Of a DNA stretch of 64,000 bases, positions 52,270 through 62,854 are shown one piece after another; within the stretch, counting starts at the first letter, position 1; every line of letters starts with the position of its first letter. The DNA lies in contig DPDG01000084.1 of assembly GCA_003526375.1 (NCBI GenBank), positions 1-64,000 on the forward strand, read 5' to 3'. This DNA is from Lentisphaeria bacterium. Lineage in GTDB: Bacteria > Verrucomicrobiota > Lentisphaeria > Victivallales > UBA1829. The translations under genes and the position numbers were made by a program. The notes below the pieces were generated by a model. The model made no database searches. It worked only from the letters and a program-made list of their open reading frames with translations, and was not told the DNA's origin.

Positions 52270-54603
52270 ATGTATGGATATGAATGGACGGACAAGAACG
52301 GCATATACCGGTTGTCCGTTAACAGCAAAATTGAAAAAGAGATCCGGCCGGTTTTCAAAGATGAGCTGGATTATTTCGGCTTCAATGAACACTGGTCATA
52401 CCCGAATACCAAGGCTCCGCTGCTTTGGGCAGAAGGAATCCGCCGCTATGTAATGAACGGTGTCTGTGTAGCGGAAGCTGTCGGCGGCGGATTTTACACC
52501 AAACCGGAAATAAAAATCTATCAGAACGGTCTGAAGCTGAAACCGATAAATGTCGGTGCACTTTGGAAAGCAAATGAGCGGCTGATGCTGGGCCTCGAAA
52601 AAACGGCAATGGATTTTATCCGCAACACTTATGATACATATGAAAAAGCGAGCATGGCTTTTGCTGTTGCCTTCAGTGGAGGGAAAGATTCTCTGGTTCT
52701 CCTTGATCTTGTATCCAGAGCACTTTCTCCGGACAAATTCTCCGTCGTGTTCAGTAACACCGGCATGGAACTTTCCACGACCATTCAGACAGTAGAAAAA
52801 GCGAAGAAGCATTGGGCATCACTGAAGTTTTATGAAGCAAGAAGTCATCTTAATCCCGCTGACAGCTGGCGAGAATTTGGCCCTCCGGGACGCCGAATGC
52901 GCTGGTGTTGCGCTGTCCACAAGTCTGTTCCGACCATTCTGCTTCTCCGGAGAATAACCGGAGATTACACCGTAAAAGCTGTTGTTTTTGACGGTGTCAG
53001 GGCAGAAGAAAGTGCGGCAAGAGCCGAGCGTGATGAAATCAGTGTCGGCGCGAAAAATATAAACCAAATTAACTGTAGCCCAATACTGAAATGGAATTCA
53101 TCTGAGTTATTTTTGTATCTTCTGAACTATGGAATTTTGTTAAATGATGCGTATCGTGTAGGCTTTAATCGTGTAGGCTGCACAATTTGTCCTCTATCAT
53201 CAGGATGGCGGGATAGTATTAGCAATCATGTTTACCCCGCCGAAATATCCCCATTGCTGAGCCAAGTAGAAAAATATACTGATGGTATTGGTATTAAGTC
53301 TTCTCAAAGAAAAAACTACATTGAGCAAAATGGTTGGCGCACTCGAATGGGCGGTCGCGGTCTTCCGAATGGGGGCAACCGGTTTGAAGAAATAATAGCA
53401 AATGATCGAATTACGTTTAATTTTTTGCGAAAGACTCAAAATTGGCTTGATGTGTGCCCGATCCTTGGTCCCATAGTATATCATGAAGGGGATACGTTTA
53501 CTCAGCTGATTGACAGGCAACAATTTCTCTTCCAGGTAAATAATAAATCTGTTTCTTATTGGCCTTACTCAAAAATGGATAGGTTTATACTCAGCCATTT
53601 ACGAGGTGTTGCCAATAAAACTGCTTATTGCTTTGGATGCAAAGCATGTGAGGTTGAATGTCCTGTTAATGCATTTGCGATCACAGAAGAAAACAAAATC
53701 TATATAAGAGAAGAAAAGTGTATTCACTGTAGTAATTGCATTGAATTCACAAACGGGAAAGGTTGTTTAGCCGCAAAATCACTTTCCGTAACAAGAGGAG
53801 CAAACGGCATGGATTTAAAAGGAATGAATCGTTATCAGACCTTTGGTCTGCGGCGTCCGTGGCTTGAACATTTTTTTGCAAACAGAGAAAATTGTTTTAC
53901 CATGGGGGTATTGGGTAATCGTCAGTATGATTCACTGAAAGTATGGCTTCGCGAAGGTGGTCTCCTGACCGCATCCAGCAAAGGTGAAAAATCAGGGATT
54001 CCGACTCCGCTTTTTGACAAGATCCAATCCCTCGGAGCCGGCAATCCTTTGACCTGGGCGATTATTTGGACCAATCTTGCATGCAACTCCATCATTGTAA
54101 AGTGGTACATGTTGAATGCCGCCGCAGGGGAAGTTTATGAGAAGAACGACCTGATTTTTCTGCTCGGTGATGATTATTCCCTGTCCACCCGTGATAATGC
54201 CGTGACTGCTCTGCTTGAGACGTTTCGCCATAGTCCCATAGGAACTGTTTTGAAGCAGGGTATTCCCATTCCCAGCGGCAGCAGCTATAAGTTCTCAAAG
54301 CAGGGCTGGAACACTCCGGATGCAGTCGCTGTTCTTTATGCTTTGTACATGTGGGCTGAAGCCACGGGGCGCTATACCTTTACGCTGAGTCAGATGGCCG
54401 CAGCCAGAGGCAATGCGGATGTCAAGGGTGTCGACCCGGTTTCCATCTTCGGTATCGCTCCGGATCGGTTTAAGGATATTCTTCAGGATATCGCCCTGCA
54501 GTTTGACAAATACATCCGCACAACTTTTGTGGCGGATCTGGATAATGTTCAGCTTTTCCCGGAATACAAATCCATCGACATCTTGGATTTGATCGCGAAG
54601 TAA
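52270..54603 (+). CDS. brxP: BrxP: PAPS-reductase/4Fe-4S/DUF4007 protein of type 4 BREX
   Basis: 777 residues. PP-loop SGGKDS at 136-141, later DGVRAEESAARA and GCTICPLSSGWRDS, as in PAPS reductase and DndC. A ferredoxin-like cluster (CFGCKACEVECP near 456, CIHCSNC near 484) follows. The C-terminal part (about 535-700) matches DUF4007 (FTMGVLGNRQYDSLKVWLRE; LTWAIIWTNLACNS). DndC-type proteins activate DNA phosphate for sulfur insertion; here that is inference. The middle (about 53.09-53.83 kb) is visibly more AT-rich than both flanks. Confidence 0.88.
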   Translation: MYGYEWTDKNGIYRLSVNSKIEKEIRPVFKDELDYFGFNEHWSYPNTKAPLLWAEGIRRYVMNGVCVAEAVGGGFYTKPEIKIYQNGLKLKPINVGALWKANERLMLGLEKTAMDFIRNTYDTYEKASMAFAVAFSGGKDSLVLLDLVSRALSPDKFSVVFSNTGMELSTTIQTVEKAKKHWASLKFYEARSHLNPADSWREFGPPGRRMRWCCAVHKSVPTILLLRRITGDYTVKAVVFDGVRAEESAARAERDEISVGAKNINQINCSPILKWNSSELFLYLLNYGILLNDAYRVGFNRVGCTICPLSSGWRDSISNHVYPAEISPLLSQVEKYTDGIGIKSSQRKNYIEQNGWRTRMGGRGLPNGGNRFEEIIANDRITFNFLRKTQNWLDVCPILGPIVYHEGDTFTQLIDRQQFLFQVNNKSVSYWPYSKMDRFILSHLRGVANKTAYCFGCKACEVECPVNAFAITEENKIYIREEKCIHCSNCIEFTNGKGCLAAKSLSVTRGANGMDLKGMNRYQTFGLRRPWLEHFFANRENCFTMGVLGNRQYDSLKVWLREGGLLTASSKGEKSGIPTPLFDKIQSLGAGNPLTWAIIWTNLACNSIIVKWYMLNAAAGEVYEKNDLIFLLGDDYSLSTRDNAVTALLETFRHSPIGTVLKQGIPIPSGSSYKFSKQGWNTPDAVAVLYALYMWAEATGRYTFTLSQMAAARGNADVKGVDPVSIFGIAPDRFKDILQDIALQFDKYIRTTFVADLDNVQLFPEYKSIDILDLIAK

Positions 54604-54615
54604 GGAGACCGTGTT

Positions 54616-57600
54616 ATGGCGAAGTACAACACCTACATTGAATTAAGCCCCCATTATGAATCTGTGGTGGATATTGATTCCGAATCCCGATATCCCGACA
54701 TGTGGCAGGATTACATCGTCCATGAGGACATGCAGAAAGCCGTAGAATGTATCTGTGATTCTTTGCGATATGAAGATAAGGATAAGCGGCGTTCCTTTTG
54801 GATCCACGGTACTTACGGGACCGGCAAAAGTTACGCAGCCATCGTGCTGAAGCATCTTTTTGAGGATAGCATCCCCAATATCCATAAATTTCTGTCAAAA
54901 CAAATGCTGATCCCATACAGGGAGCGTTTCCTTTCAATTCGTGAGAAAGGTGATTTTCTGGTGATCTGGAAGAGCCAGGCAACAGATATTCGTAACGGCA
55001 CTCAGCTCATGATGACAATGGAGCATGCTATTCGTAAAAAATTGAAGGAAAAATACGGAGAAAAAGCGTATTTCGGCAAGAATTCTCTGATTGCGGCGGC
55101 CCGGGATGCCGTAGAGGATTCCGACATCAATTGGGATGAGCTTTTTTCAAATCCGACCTATGCGCTTTCTGAAGAATACAGCTCGTTTAGGGAATTTCAC
55201 GATGAGGTTTTGAATGGGAATCTGAAGGCCGCAAATATCGTGGCTCGCATCTATCGCGATAAGGGCTGGGGGTTCTTTACTTCACTGCAAATGTTTAAGG
55301 ACTGGGTCGCAGATGTAATCGAAGGCAACCATCTTCAGGACACCGGCATTATCTTTATTTGGGACGAATTTACCTCTTATCTTCGAAATAATTCTACAGA
55401 TGATGTATTGCAGCCACTTTCGGAATTTTGTAAAGAGCAGCCTTTCTTTATGTTTCTTATCGTTCATAAAGCAGTAAGCTGGTTAAGTCAAATCGGCGAG
55501 GAGGTTTATGAGCAAATCATTCATCGTTACCACTCGCTTAATTTCCATGTCAGTGAGAGCGCGGCCTATGAGTTGATCGGCAGTTCTATTTTGACTCGTG
55601 CCGGAATGGAGGAGCAGTGGAATGCGGAGCGGGACAAACTGATGAAGTCGATCAGTAAAAATTTTGCTGACTTCGACAACTTGGACATAAGTAGTAAGAA
55701 AGAGCGGCTCCGTCAACTTTGTCCTCTGCATCCGATGACGCTTTCGCTGCTGGCCATCGTGGCTCAAAATTTCGGAGCGTCCCAGCGTACGCTGTTCCGT
55801 TTTATGAAAGACCCGAAAGGTGCCGAACAAAATGTGGGGTTCATCTATTACATAAACCACTTTGGCCCGGATGACTGGCGTTGGCTGACGCCGGATTTCT
55901 TGTGGGATTACTTCTTTACCAAAGAAAGTGATTTGCGCAGTTTTTCTCCAGAAGCAAAAAGTGCTTATCAGCATTACATAACCAAGCGGGAATTCATTTC
56001 TGACGAATATCATTTGCATGTGTTTAAGGCCGCCATGCTTCTGCTTGCCGTCATGTCTTCGGGGAACGTCAGCAACCTTTATAGTCAGGCCACAACGCAA
56101 CGTAAGGTTCCCTCGACCAGCAACACGCTTTATAAGTGCTTTGCCGGCCAGTTGAACAAAGAAGATGTGGAGATGTATCTTTCCGATCTTGAGCAGATTG
56201 GTCTCATACGTCTTGATGCCATGTCCAATGGCGACAAACGGCTCCAAATCCCCTACAGCGGAAATACTGATGTGTTTGATGTCCGCAAGGGTATGCTGAT
56301 GAAGAGGTATTCCCGTTACGAACTCTTTAAGAAAAACGGTATTTTTGCCAAGTCGATGGAAGCGAAGATTTGGGATAAGACCAATGCGTCCTACGGCAGG
56401 ATGTACATTGCGGCCTGTGATGCAGGTACGAATTCGACCAATTTGAGGTTTAATGAGATTCAGGATGAGCTTAAAAAGTATCCTTATAAATTCGGAATCC
56501 TTGTAATCACGATCTCAGAATCGAGTCAGTTCGCTGCGATGCAGGACAAGGTTAAAGCTCTTGCCGGGCAGGACACAACGGGACGCATGGCGGTCTATTT
56601 AATGAAATCTCCGCTCACAGACGATCATTTGGACCGTTGGTACAATGCCATGACACATTCCGAGCTTGCCGCAGAGGAAGGCAAGAGCGGTGATTCCGAG
56701 CGATATAAGGATGAGGCGAGTACGATTATTGAAGAATGGTCCGGCTCCGCTAAGGACGATCAGCTGATGGTAGTTTGTGGTGACAAGGTCTACCCATCGG
56801 AATACGGCACAGATTTCTTTGCTCCGAAGTTGGAGAAAGATATTTTGTTTGGCTCCATATTTACAGCCGCGCCCGAATTGATTGTAACAACCAATACGGC
56901 TTTTAAGAAAAACCAGCAGAGTACAGCCTTGGCAGGCATACAAAAGAAGGTGCCTAATACGCAGGTTGGAAATATTGTCAACGGTTTGAAAACGGCTGGA
57001 GTGTGGGAAACGGATGGGCTTGAGAAGCTTGCCCAAAGTTCCGGCAATAATGGCGCTGTTGCCATTGCAAAAATTGCAAGCTTTATTTTACAGCGTTTTT
57101 CGCAAGGGATGCAAATTAAGCTGGATGATTTTGTGCAAGAACTGCACGGAGCTCCTTTCGGCTACTACGATAACATGACTTGCGGCTATATTCTCGGTTT
57201 TCTGCTCAGATACTATGTCAACAGTGAGTTCAGTTGGAATAAAGGAGACAATAATCCCTGGCCACTGAATGAACAAACTCTTGCCACCATGATTACGGCC
57301 ATTTGTAAGGAGGATGTCGTCAATAATTATCTTTCTCCCGGTACTGAAATTTGGCAGAAATTCAAGCCCTATGTGCAAAAGGTTTTTAAACTTCAGGACG
57401 GTGAAGCGGTCAATGAAACTGAAGCCCGCAAATATATGTCCAAACAATGTACGGAAAAAGCTGGTGTTCCATTCTGGGTTCTCAAGTTTGTGACAGAAGA
57501 AAAATTCGGAGGAGCGGCAACAAAACAAGTCGCGAACGATATTATTGATCTCTTCTGCGACTTCATGAACGAGAACGGTGATCAGGAGCAGGTGATGAGC

Positions 57601-58812
57601 AGTATCACGGTGAAGTTTACTGGCCGGGGCTCGTTGCGAAAAGTCCTGACCGATCTTTATTTTGACCAAAATACAGTTTATGATGCATTCAGTTCCTTCA
57701 TTTCTCAGCGGTGCCAACAATTGCAGGCGTTGCGAGAGAACATTGGTTTGACCAGTCATGATCTCTTCGATGCTATCCATCAGATGATGCAAGGTCAGGT
57801 TTCCACATGGACTGAGGATCAAGTCGGAGAAAAGCTTGCAGAACTCTGCGTCGAATATCGTGCGGTTTCAATTCTGAATGGTGCTCTCAATCTGAAACGA
57901 AAGAGCATTAAGGCCTTGAGCAATGATATTGAGAATGCCTTGGGAAATATGAAGATACCTGGGACCGTGATCGAAAAGCTGGATTACGCATGGCTTCCGG
58001 CGCTAAGGGCCATGTTACAGATAATTGCCTCACAATGGTCCAAGATTGAATTGGCCGACCGTGAAGCTTATGTGCAACTTCTGAGCAATGATGCGCAAAC
58101 AGTATGGAGTAACATTACCTCGTCCAAAACAGTTCTTCAGCGTTACATGGAGAAGCATGATTACAACTGTAGTGAGGACGAACTGGATGGTATTTATGCC
58201 GCGCTGAAACCGGTTAGTTACAACTCCCCCGCCTCTGACTTTGATGCCAGAATTGATACGCAACTTAAGAAGATCGCATATAACCGTAACAAAGTGCGAA
58301 TACAGAAACTTTGGGAATCTCAGAGCGGGTTTGAGTCTGTTGCGAAATGGTGTGATAATTTTGCTGTACCGATCCAATGGGTCGTAGAAGATGAATTACT
58401 GCCGCATATCACCGTTTTGAAAACGGTGCAGGATGGCCGACTCTCAGACAGTATTGCGCTTCATAACGCAACGCAGTATTTCGAGAACCATACTGTCAGT
58501 GTGCTGAAAGACAAGGCATTCATAAAGACCCGCTTCATTGCACAAATCGGCGAAAGCTATCGTGCCGCATTTGAGGCATCCGAAACAGTGCTGGTTTCTC
58601 GTCTGAAGACAAATGCAAAGTTGTCCTCGGACGTTTATCTATGGGCAAACAAGGTCGCGGAAATCCGCAAGATCATTGACGCATTCCTGCTGGATAAATA
58701 TTGCGGAGAAGCAAAAAAGAAAGTTAAGACCATGCCTGAAGCCAAGTTGCGTGAAAGGGTCGTTAAGCTACTGGAAGAGAATCCTGATCTTTATACCCTG
58801 TTTATGAGTTGA
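54616..58812 (+). CDS. brxC: BrxC, large BREX ATPase
   Basis: 1398 residues. Walker A GTYGTGKSYAA (about 64-74) and Walker B-type IIFIWDEFTSYL (about 245). The rest is helical, as in BrxC/PglY. BrxC assembles on DNA with other BREX proteins. AAGGAGACCGTGTT precedes the ATG, 12 bases after brxP. Confidence 0.92.
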   Translation: MAKYNTYIELSPHYESVVDIDSESRYPDMWQDYIVHEDMQKAVECICDSLRYEDKDKRRSFWIHGTYGTGKSYAAIVLKHLFEDSIPNIHKFLSKQMLIPYRERFLSIREKGDFLVIWKSQATDIRNGTQLMMTMEHAIRKKLKEKYGEKAYFGKNSLIAAARDAVEDSDINWDELFSNPTYALSEEYSSFREFHDEVLNGNLKAANIVARIYRDKGWGFFTSLQMFKDWVADVIEGNHLQDTGIIFIWDEFTSYLRNNSTDDVLQPLSEFCKEQPFFMFLIVHKAVSWLSQIGEEVYEQIIHRYHSLNFHVSESAAYELIGSSILTRAGMEEQWNAERDKLMKSISKNFADFDNLDISSKKERLRQLCPLHPMTLSLLAIVAQNFGASQRTLFRFMKDPKGAEQNVGFIYYINHFGPDDWRWLTPDFLWDYFFTKESDLRSFSPEAKSAYQHYITKREFISDEYHLHVFKAAMLLLAVMSSGNVSNLYSQATTQRKVPSTSNTLYKCFAGQLNKEDVEMYLSDLEQIGLIRLDAMSNGDKRLQIPYSGNTDVFDVRKGMLMKRYSRYELFKKNGIFAKSMEAKIWDKTNASYGRMYIAACDAGTNSTNLRFNEIQDELKKYPYKFGILVITISESSQFAAMQDKVKALAGQDTTGRMAVYLMKSPLTDDHLDRWYNAMTHSELAAEEGKSGDSERYKDEASTIIEEWSGSAKDDQLMVVCGDKVYPSEYGTDFFAPKLEKDILFGSIFTAAPELIVTTNTAFKKNQQSTALAGIQKKVPNTQVGNIVNGLKTAGVWETDGLEKLAQSSGNNGAVAIAKIASFILQRFSQGMQIKLDDFVQELHGAPFGYYDNMTCGYILGFLLRYYVNSEFSWNKGDNNPWPLNEQTLATMITAICKEDVVNNYLSPGTEIWQKFKPYVQKVFKLQDGEAVNETEARKYMSKQCTEKAGVPFWVLKFVTEEKFGGAATKQVANDIIDLFCDFMNENGDQEQVMSSITVKFTGRGSLRKVLTDLYFDQNTVYDAFSSFISQRCQQLQALRENIGLTSHDLFDAIHQMMQGQVSTWTEDQVGEKLAELCVEYRAVSILNGALNLKRKSIKALSNDIENALGNMKIPGTVIEKLDYAWLPALRAMLQIIASQWSKIELADREAYVQLLSNDAQTVWSNITSSKTVLQRYMEKHDYNCSEDELDGIYAALKPVSYNSPASDFDARIDTQLKKIAYNRNKVRIQKLWESQSGFESVAKWCDNFAVPIQWVVEDELLPHITVLKTVQDGRLSDSIALHNATQYFENHTVSVLKDKAFIKTRFIAQIGESYRAAFEASETVLVSRLKTNAKLSSDVYLWANKVAEIRKIIDAFLLDKYCGEAKKKVKTMPEAKLRERVVKLLEENPDLYTLFMS

Positions 58813-58829
58813 CGAAGGAGGGGAGAGCC

Positions 58830-61190
58830 GTGGTAATCACTGAAATTGAGGAAAAGCTTAGTCAGGAACGGGGCTTCGGGTCCCGCTTCCCAGCCCGGAT
58901 TATATTTGCCGAAAGTCTTGAGTCCTATTCTTTGCTCGAACGCCAGCTGAAGGCCATCTGCGATATCACGATCAATGTTGCAGATTTTTGTAGTGCCTTG
59001 GATACAGTTCCTCAATTTGACCGGATCAAAGCGATACTGGAAGAACACGAGGGGAAACAGATATTATTGCTTTCTGTTGGTGAGTATCTCCGTCTGTGTA
59101 TTAACCGTGAGTTAAATGCAGAACGTCGTCAATTTCTCTCATTTTGGGAGACGCAACAGGCAGAAACATCGAGGACCAGAATCATCATGCCGATGTTCAG
59201 TTGTCGCGACATCTTCGACCGAGTCGCAGGTGCTATAGACGAGCGCCAGCAGGATTATATCTGGGTTCTTGACAGTGTGCCTCCCATTGAGCGTTATACT
59301 GTTTCCGTTTACTCTCCTCAATTTAAGGATGCAATCAAGCCCGACGCCAGGAATTTGACAGAATGGCTGCGTGATTGGCAGAAATTCCTCCTGAAAGATA
59401 CATCCTGTTCAATAGTGACCAATCAAGAGAGAAATGCTGAGATCTCCTATGGCACAGTGAGTATCAGACTGATCAATAGCCCGTTTGGCTACCTGGCGGG
59501 TCTTTTGGCAGAGGGAACTGCTCTTGTCGAAAAGTGGGAAAGCAATGAATTTTGGAGTCAAATGGTCAATTATACCTCCCATTTTCACGACGGGGTTTCT
59601 TTTGCAAAGATAGTTCTTCATTCCCTGAATATCAAAACATTTGACTTCGTTTCGATAGTGACAAGATGGACTACCTTGAGCAAATTCCAAAAAGAACTCG
59701 TGTGGCTTTGGTATCGTGTGTTTCCGACAGAAGAATATTATTCCTATGCTTGCGAAAAAGCGGATTCTGCAGCGGATATCCCGGCTAAAATCAGAGACGA
59801 AATTCTACTGGTAGCCAGCAGGAGTCCTATATGGATCGAACAAAGGATGGCGGCAATGAAGGTTTTGAATTTTCCTTCATTTGACGATGCTTATTTTGCG
59901 AAACTTGACAAACTTCCTCTTGCAGAAACGAAACTTCAGCTTTTGACCTATCAAACGCATGAGGAAAGAACCTTTGCCGTGAAAGTAATCAGTAATCTTT
60001 TGCGGAACGGAGCAGAGTCCGATGCCGTGGCTGACACTATTTCCGATGCTTATCCTGCGCTGGCAAGTTATATGAAAGATAACACTGGCTGTGACGAAGC
60101 ATTGGATAAATATATGCGGTGGTACCGAAAGAACAAACTTATCAATCGGTATCCAGGTGATTATCCCGTTCCGATGACCTTTGATCGCTTCGATGCCCGT
60201 TTTAAGTTGATGCATCAGATGGAAGGCAAAGATTGTGTTGCTTTCTGGATCGACGGTTTTGGTGTGGAATATGCTCCGCTCTTTCTGCATGAGCTGAAAG
60301 CGAGAGGAATAGAACCTGATTCGGTAAAAATTGCAACGGCGCTTCTCCCGACAGAGACGAGTTATAATCACCAATGGGATGAGAATGATCCAATGACGCT
60401 GAAGTGGGATCGCTTGGATTCATGCTCTCATAAAGGTATGCCGGACGACAAAAGTTATTATTCTTGCATTGTTCACCAACTTGCCGTTTTTGCCGAAGCC
60501 GCCGAAAAAGTCGAAAAACTTTTGGAAGAGCATAACTATGTGATTATCACAGGGGATCATGGTAGCAGCCGTTTTGCAGCGCTTGCATTTCATGATTCCA
60601 GCGTTGTCCCTGTGGCGCCCCCTCGTAAATCGACGATTAGGAGTTTTGGACGTTTTTGTGAACTTGATGAAAAATCCATCGACATGATTCCACTCCCAGA
60701 TACCAGCAAATTGATTGCTACAATTGGTGGCAAAACAGTTCTGGTCATGAACAACTATCAACATTTTGCTGTAGGTGGCAACATCGCTAGCGGGAATGCA
60801 GAAGACAATGATGTTGTCGGCGAAACCCATGGAGGAAATACGGCGGAGGAGCGTCTTGTTCCCGTCTTTGTAGTAAAAAAAGGAAAAAAACTTGTGCCGA
60901 TTACTTGCAAACCGAAAAATCCATATGTGACCAAGAAAAATGGTCATGTAGAAACAATATTCTCATTCAGTCAGTCGATATTTACTCTTGAGGTCGCTCA
61001 AGGGAGCAAAAAAGCCGTTTGCACAGAAATTTCGGCAGGGGAATGGCAGATTGCCTTGGATAATGTGACAACAGATGTAATTATTCTTTCTGTTATTGCA
61101 AACGGGAGACTCTTACCCAATGTCACGCTGAAAGTTAAAACCTCGGGTATCAGCAAGAACAGTGATCCGTTTGGAGATATGGGATCATGA
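58830..61190 (+). CDS. pglZ: PglZ-domain protein of type 4 BREX
   Basis: 786 residues from the GTG at 58830 (AAGGAGGGGAGAGCC upstream; frame opens at 58809). The alkaline-phosphatase-like core shows FWIDGFG (about 471), IITGDHGSSRFAAL (about 572) and GETHGGNTAEERLVPVFV (about 663), which supply metal-site residues. PglZ is the hallmark of all BREX types. Confidence 0.93.
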   Translation: MVITEIEEKLSQERGFGSRFPARIIFAESLESYSLLERQLKAICDITINVADFCSALDTVPQFDRIKAILEEHEGKQILLLSVGEYLRLCINRELNAERRQFLSFWETQQAETSRTRIIMPMFSCRDIFDRVAGAIDERQQDYIWVLDSVPPIERYTVSVYSPQFKDAIKPDARNLTEWLRDWQKFLLKDTSCSIVTNQERNAEISYGTVSIRLINSPFGYLAGLLAEGTALVEKWESNEFWSQMVNYTSHFHDGVSFAKIVLHSLNIKTFDFVSIVTRWTTLSKFQKELVWLWYRVFPTEEYYSYACEKADSAADIPAKIRDEILLVASRSPIWIEQRMAAMKVLNFPSFDDAYFAKLDKLPLAETKLQLLTYQTHEERTFAVKVISNLLRNGAESDAVADTISDAYPALASYMKDNTGCDEALDKYMRWYRKNKLINRYPGDYPVPMTFDRFDARFKLMHQMEGKDCVAFWIDGFGVEYAPLFLHELKARGIEPDSVKIATALLPTETSYNHQWDENDPMTLKWDRLDSCSHKGMPDDKSYYSCIVHQLAVFAEAAEKVEKLLEEHNYVIITGDHGSSRFAALAFHDSSVVPVAPPRKSTIRSFGRFCELDEKSIDMIPLPDTSKLIATIGGKTVLVMNNYQHFAVGGNIASGNAEDNDVVGETHGGNTAEERLVPVFVVKKGKKLVPITCKPKNPYVTKKNGHVETIFSFSQSIFTLEVAQGSKKAVCTEISAGEWQIALDNVTTDVIILSVIANGRLLPNVTLKVKTSGISKNSDPFGDMGS

Positions 61191-61390
61191 GACGGAAAAA
61201 AGTTGAATGCTGCGAGTGTCGCAAGACGTTAGTAAAGGATGAGGTTGCTTTGTGCAAAAAGTTACTCGCCACCGATACGGCAGTTTTTTACTGTATTGAC
61301 TGCCTGGCTGCATATTTGGAGTGCACAAAGCAAGACCTTGAAATCAAAATACAGGAATTCAAAGAACAGGGTTGTGCCCTGTTTTTGTAA
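61187..61390 (+). CDS. Cys-rich 67-residue protein within the BREX operon
   Basis: Begins in the pglZ stop (ATGA overlap). CCECRKTL, then CKKLL, YCIDCLAAYLECT, and a C-terminal FKEQGCALFL. The four CxxC-type cysteines suggest a zinc knuckle; the final Cys could be redox or sulfur-carrying. Not among the standard type 4 BREX genes. Confidence 0.75.
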   Translation: MRRKKVECCECRKTLVKDEVALCKKLLATDTAVFYCIDCLAAYLECTKQDLEIKIQEFKEQGCALFL

Positions 61391-61404
61391 ATCAGGAGAA
61401 AATT

Positions 61405-62844
61405 ATGATGTTGGAAGATAAAATTCGCGATGTCTTCGGCGACATGGTCGTGCTGAAAAATCCGGAACGGGCTGAATTTTTTAAGAATTTGAGCCTGCCT
61501 TCATATATGCGAGATTGGCTGGTCATGAAGTTTTCAAATGAAAATGGGGAAATTGATTACGACAATGTACTCAGCTATATTCGGCAATATATCCCGAGTC
61601 GAGAGGATTATGAACAATTCAAGTTTGAAATGGTTAATGGTGAAACCGTTCGTTTTCTTGCAAGATTACGTGTTGCTGTTGACATTAAAACAGGAAAGAC
61701 CATGTTTGAATTGCCTGATTTTGGGGGAGCCAAGGCTGGTGCTGCTGGTGAGGTTACTAATGATGTTGTAAATAGATGGAAAGATACGCTTCTTAAAGAA
61801 AGCGAAAATTGGGGGGTTCTCGAGCTTATCTGGGGAAAGGATAGGGCAAAGGGAGTAGTAAAACTCATTGGATACAGCCCATTTTGCCCCTATACTGTTA
61901 ATTTGGACTATTATAAAGATGCAAGGAATTCATTTACGACAGAAGAATGGATTGATCTTCTTATCGCGGCTGCAGATTATAACCCGGAAGGTTACGAATC
62001 CGAAGCTCAAAAACTCTGTTTCCTCAGGCGACTGCTCCCCTTTGTGGAAAAGCGTATCAACCTCATGGAACTTGCGCCTAAAGGGACTGGGAAAAGTTAT
62101 GTGTATCAAAAAATCAGCAAGCGAGGGTGGTTGATAACAGGAGGTACGGTCTCTCGTGCCTCTCTTGTCTATGATAATGCAAAAAAGACCGGAGGGCTTA
62201 TTACTCGTTTCGACTTTGTCGGGTTTGATGAAATTCAGTCCATGTCGTTTGTGCAGCCAACGCAGATTCAGACCGCACTGAAGGATTACATGGAATTCGG
62301 CGAAGTTAAGGGATTCGACGCATCTGTTGTTGCCGGGGCAGGAATCATTGTGCTTGGTAATATTGATGCCAGCAGATTTAATACCAATGAGAATATGATG
62401 GTGGAAGTCAGTCCGATTTTCAAGGAATCGGCTTCATTGGATCGCTTTCACGGTTTTATTCCTGGCTGGGAACTTCCTCGTATGCACCAAGGTCTTGTCG
62501 CCAATGGTTGGGCTCTGAATACTGAGTATTTTGCGGAAGTTTTGCATCTCATGCGTGATGATCTGAGTTATGCTACAATTGTTGACGATTGCCTTCTTCT
62601 TCCACCAAAACCAGACCAGCGTGATCTGACTGCCATTACGCGGTTGTGTACCGCGTTTATGAAGTTGATTTTCCCGAATGCAAAATGCAAAGAAGATATT
62701 TCACCAGAAGACTTTATAAAATATTGCCTGGAGCCGGCCAAAGAAATGCGCAGCGTGATAAAGAAGCAACTTTGCATTATTGATCCAAAGGAATTCAATG
62801 TTCCTGGGAAGAAAGATATTCCTGATATTCGCTACAAGTATTGA
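61405..62844 (+). CDS. brxL: BrxL, short form
   Basis: 479 residues from the ATG at 61405 (CAGGAGAAAATT upstream). N-terminal domain (1-200), AAA+ core with Walker A LAPKGTGKSYVYQK (about 221) and Walker B RFDFVGFDEIQSM (about 270), then a sensor region. It ends without the Lon-like C-terminal protease domain of longer BrxL (about 680 residues). Confidence 0.88.
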   Translation: MMLEDKIRDVFGDMVVLKNPERAEFFKNLSLPSYMRDWLVMKFSNENGEIDYDNVLSYIRQYIPSREDYEQFKFEMVNGETVRFLARLRVAVDIKTGKTMFELPDFGGAKAGAAGEVTNDVVNRWKDTLLKESENWGVLELIWGKDRAKGVVKLIGYSPFCPYTVNLDYYKDARNSFTTEEWIDLLIAAADYNPEGYESEAQKLCFLRRLLPFVEKRINLMELAPKGTGKSYVYQKISKRGWLITGGTVSRASLVYDNAKKTGGLITRFDFVGFDEIQSMSFVQPTQIQTALKDYMEFGEVKGFDASVVAGAGIIVLGNIDASRFNTNENMMVEVSPIFKESASLDRFHGFIPGWELPRMHQGLVANGWALNTEYFAEVLHLMRDDLSYATIVDDCLLLPPKPDQRDLTAITRLCTAFMKLIFPNAKCKEDISPEDFIKYCLEPAKEMRSVIKKQLCIIDPKEFNVPGKKDIPDIRYKY

Positions 62845-62854
62845 GGTGAGAATC

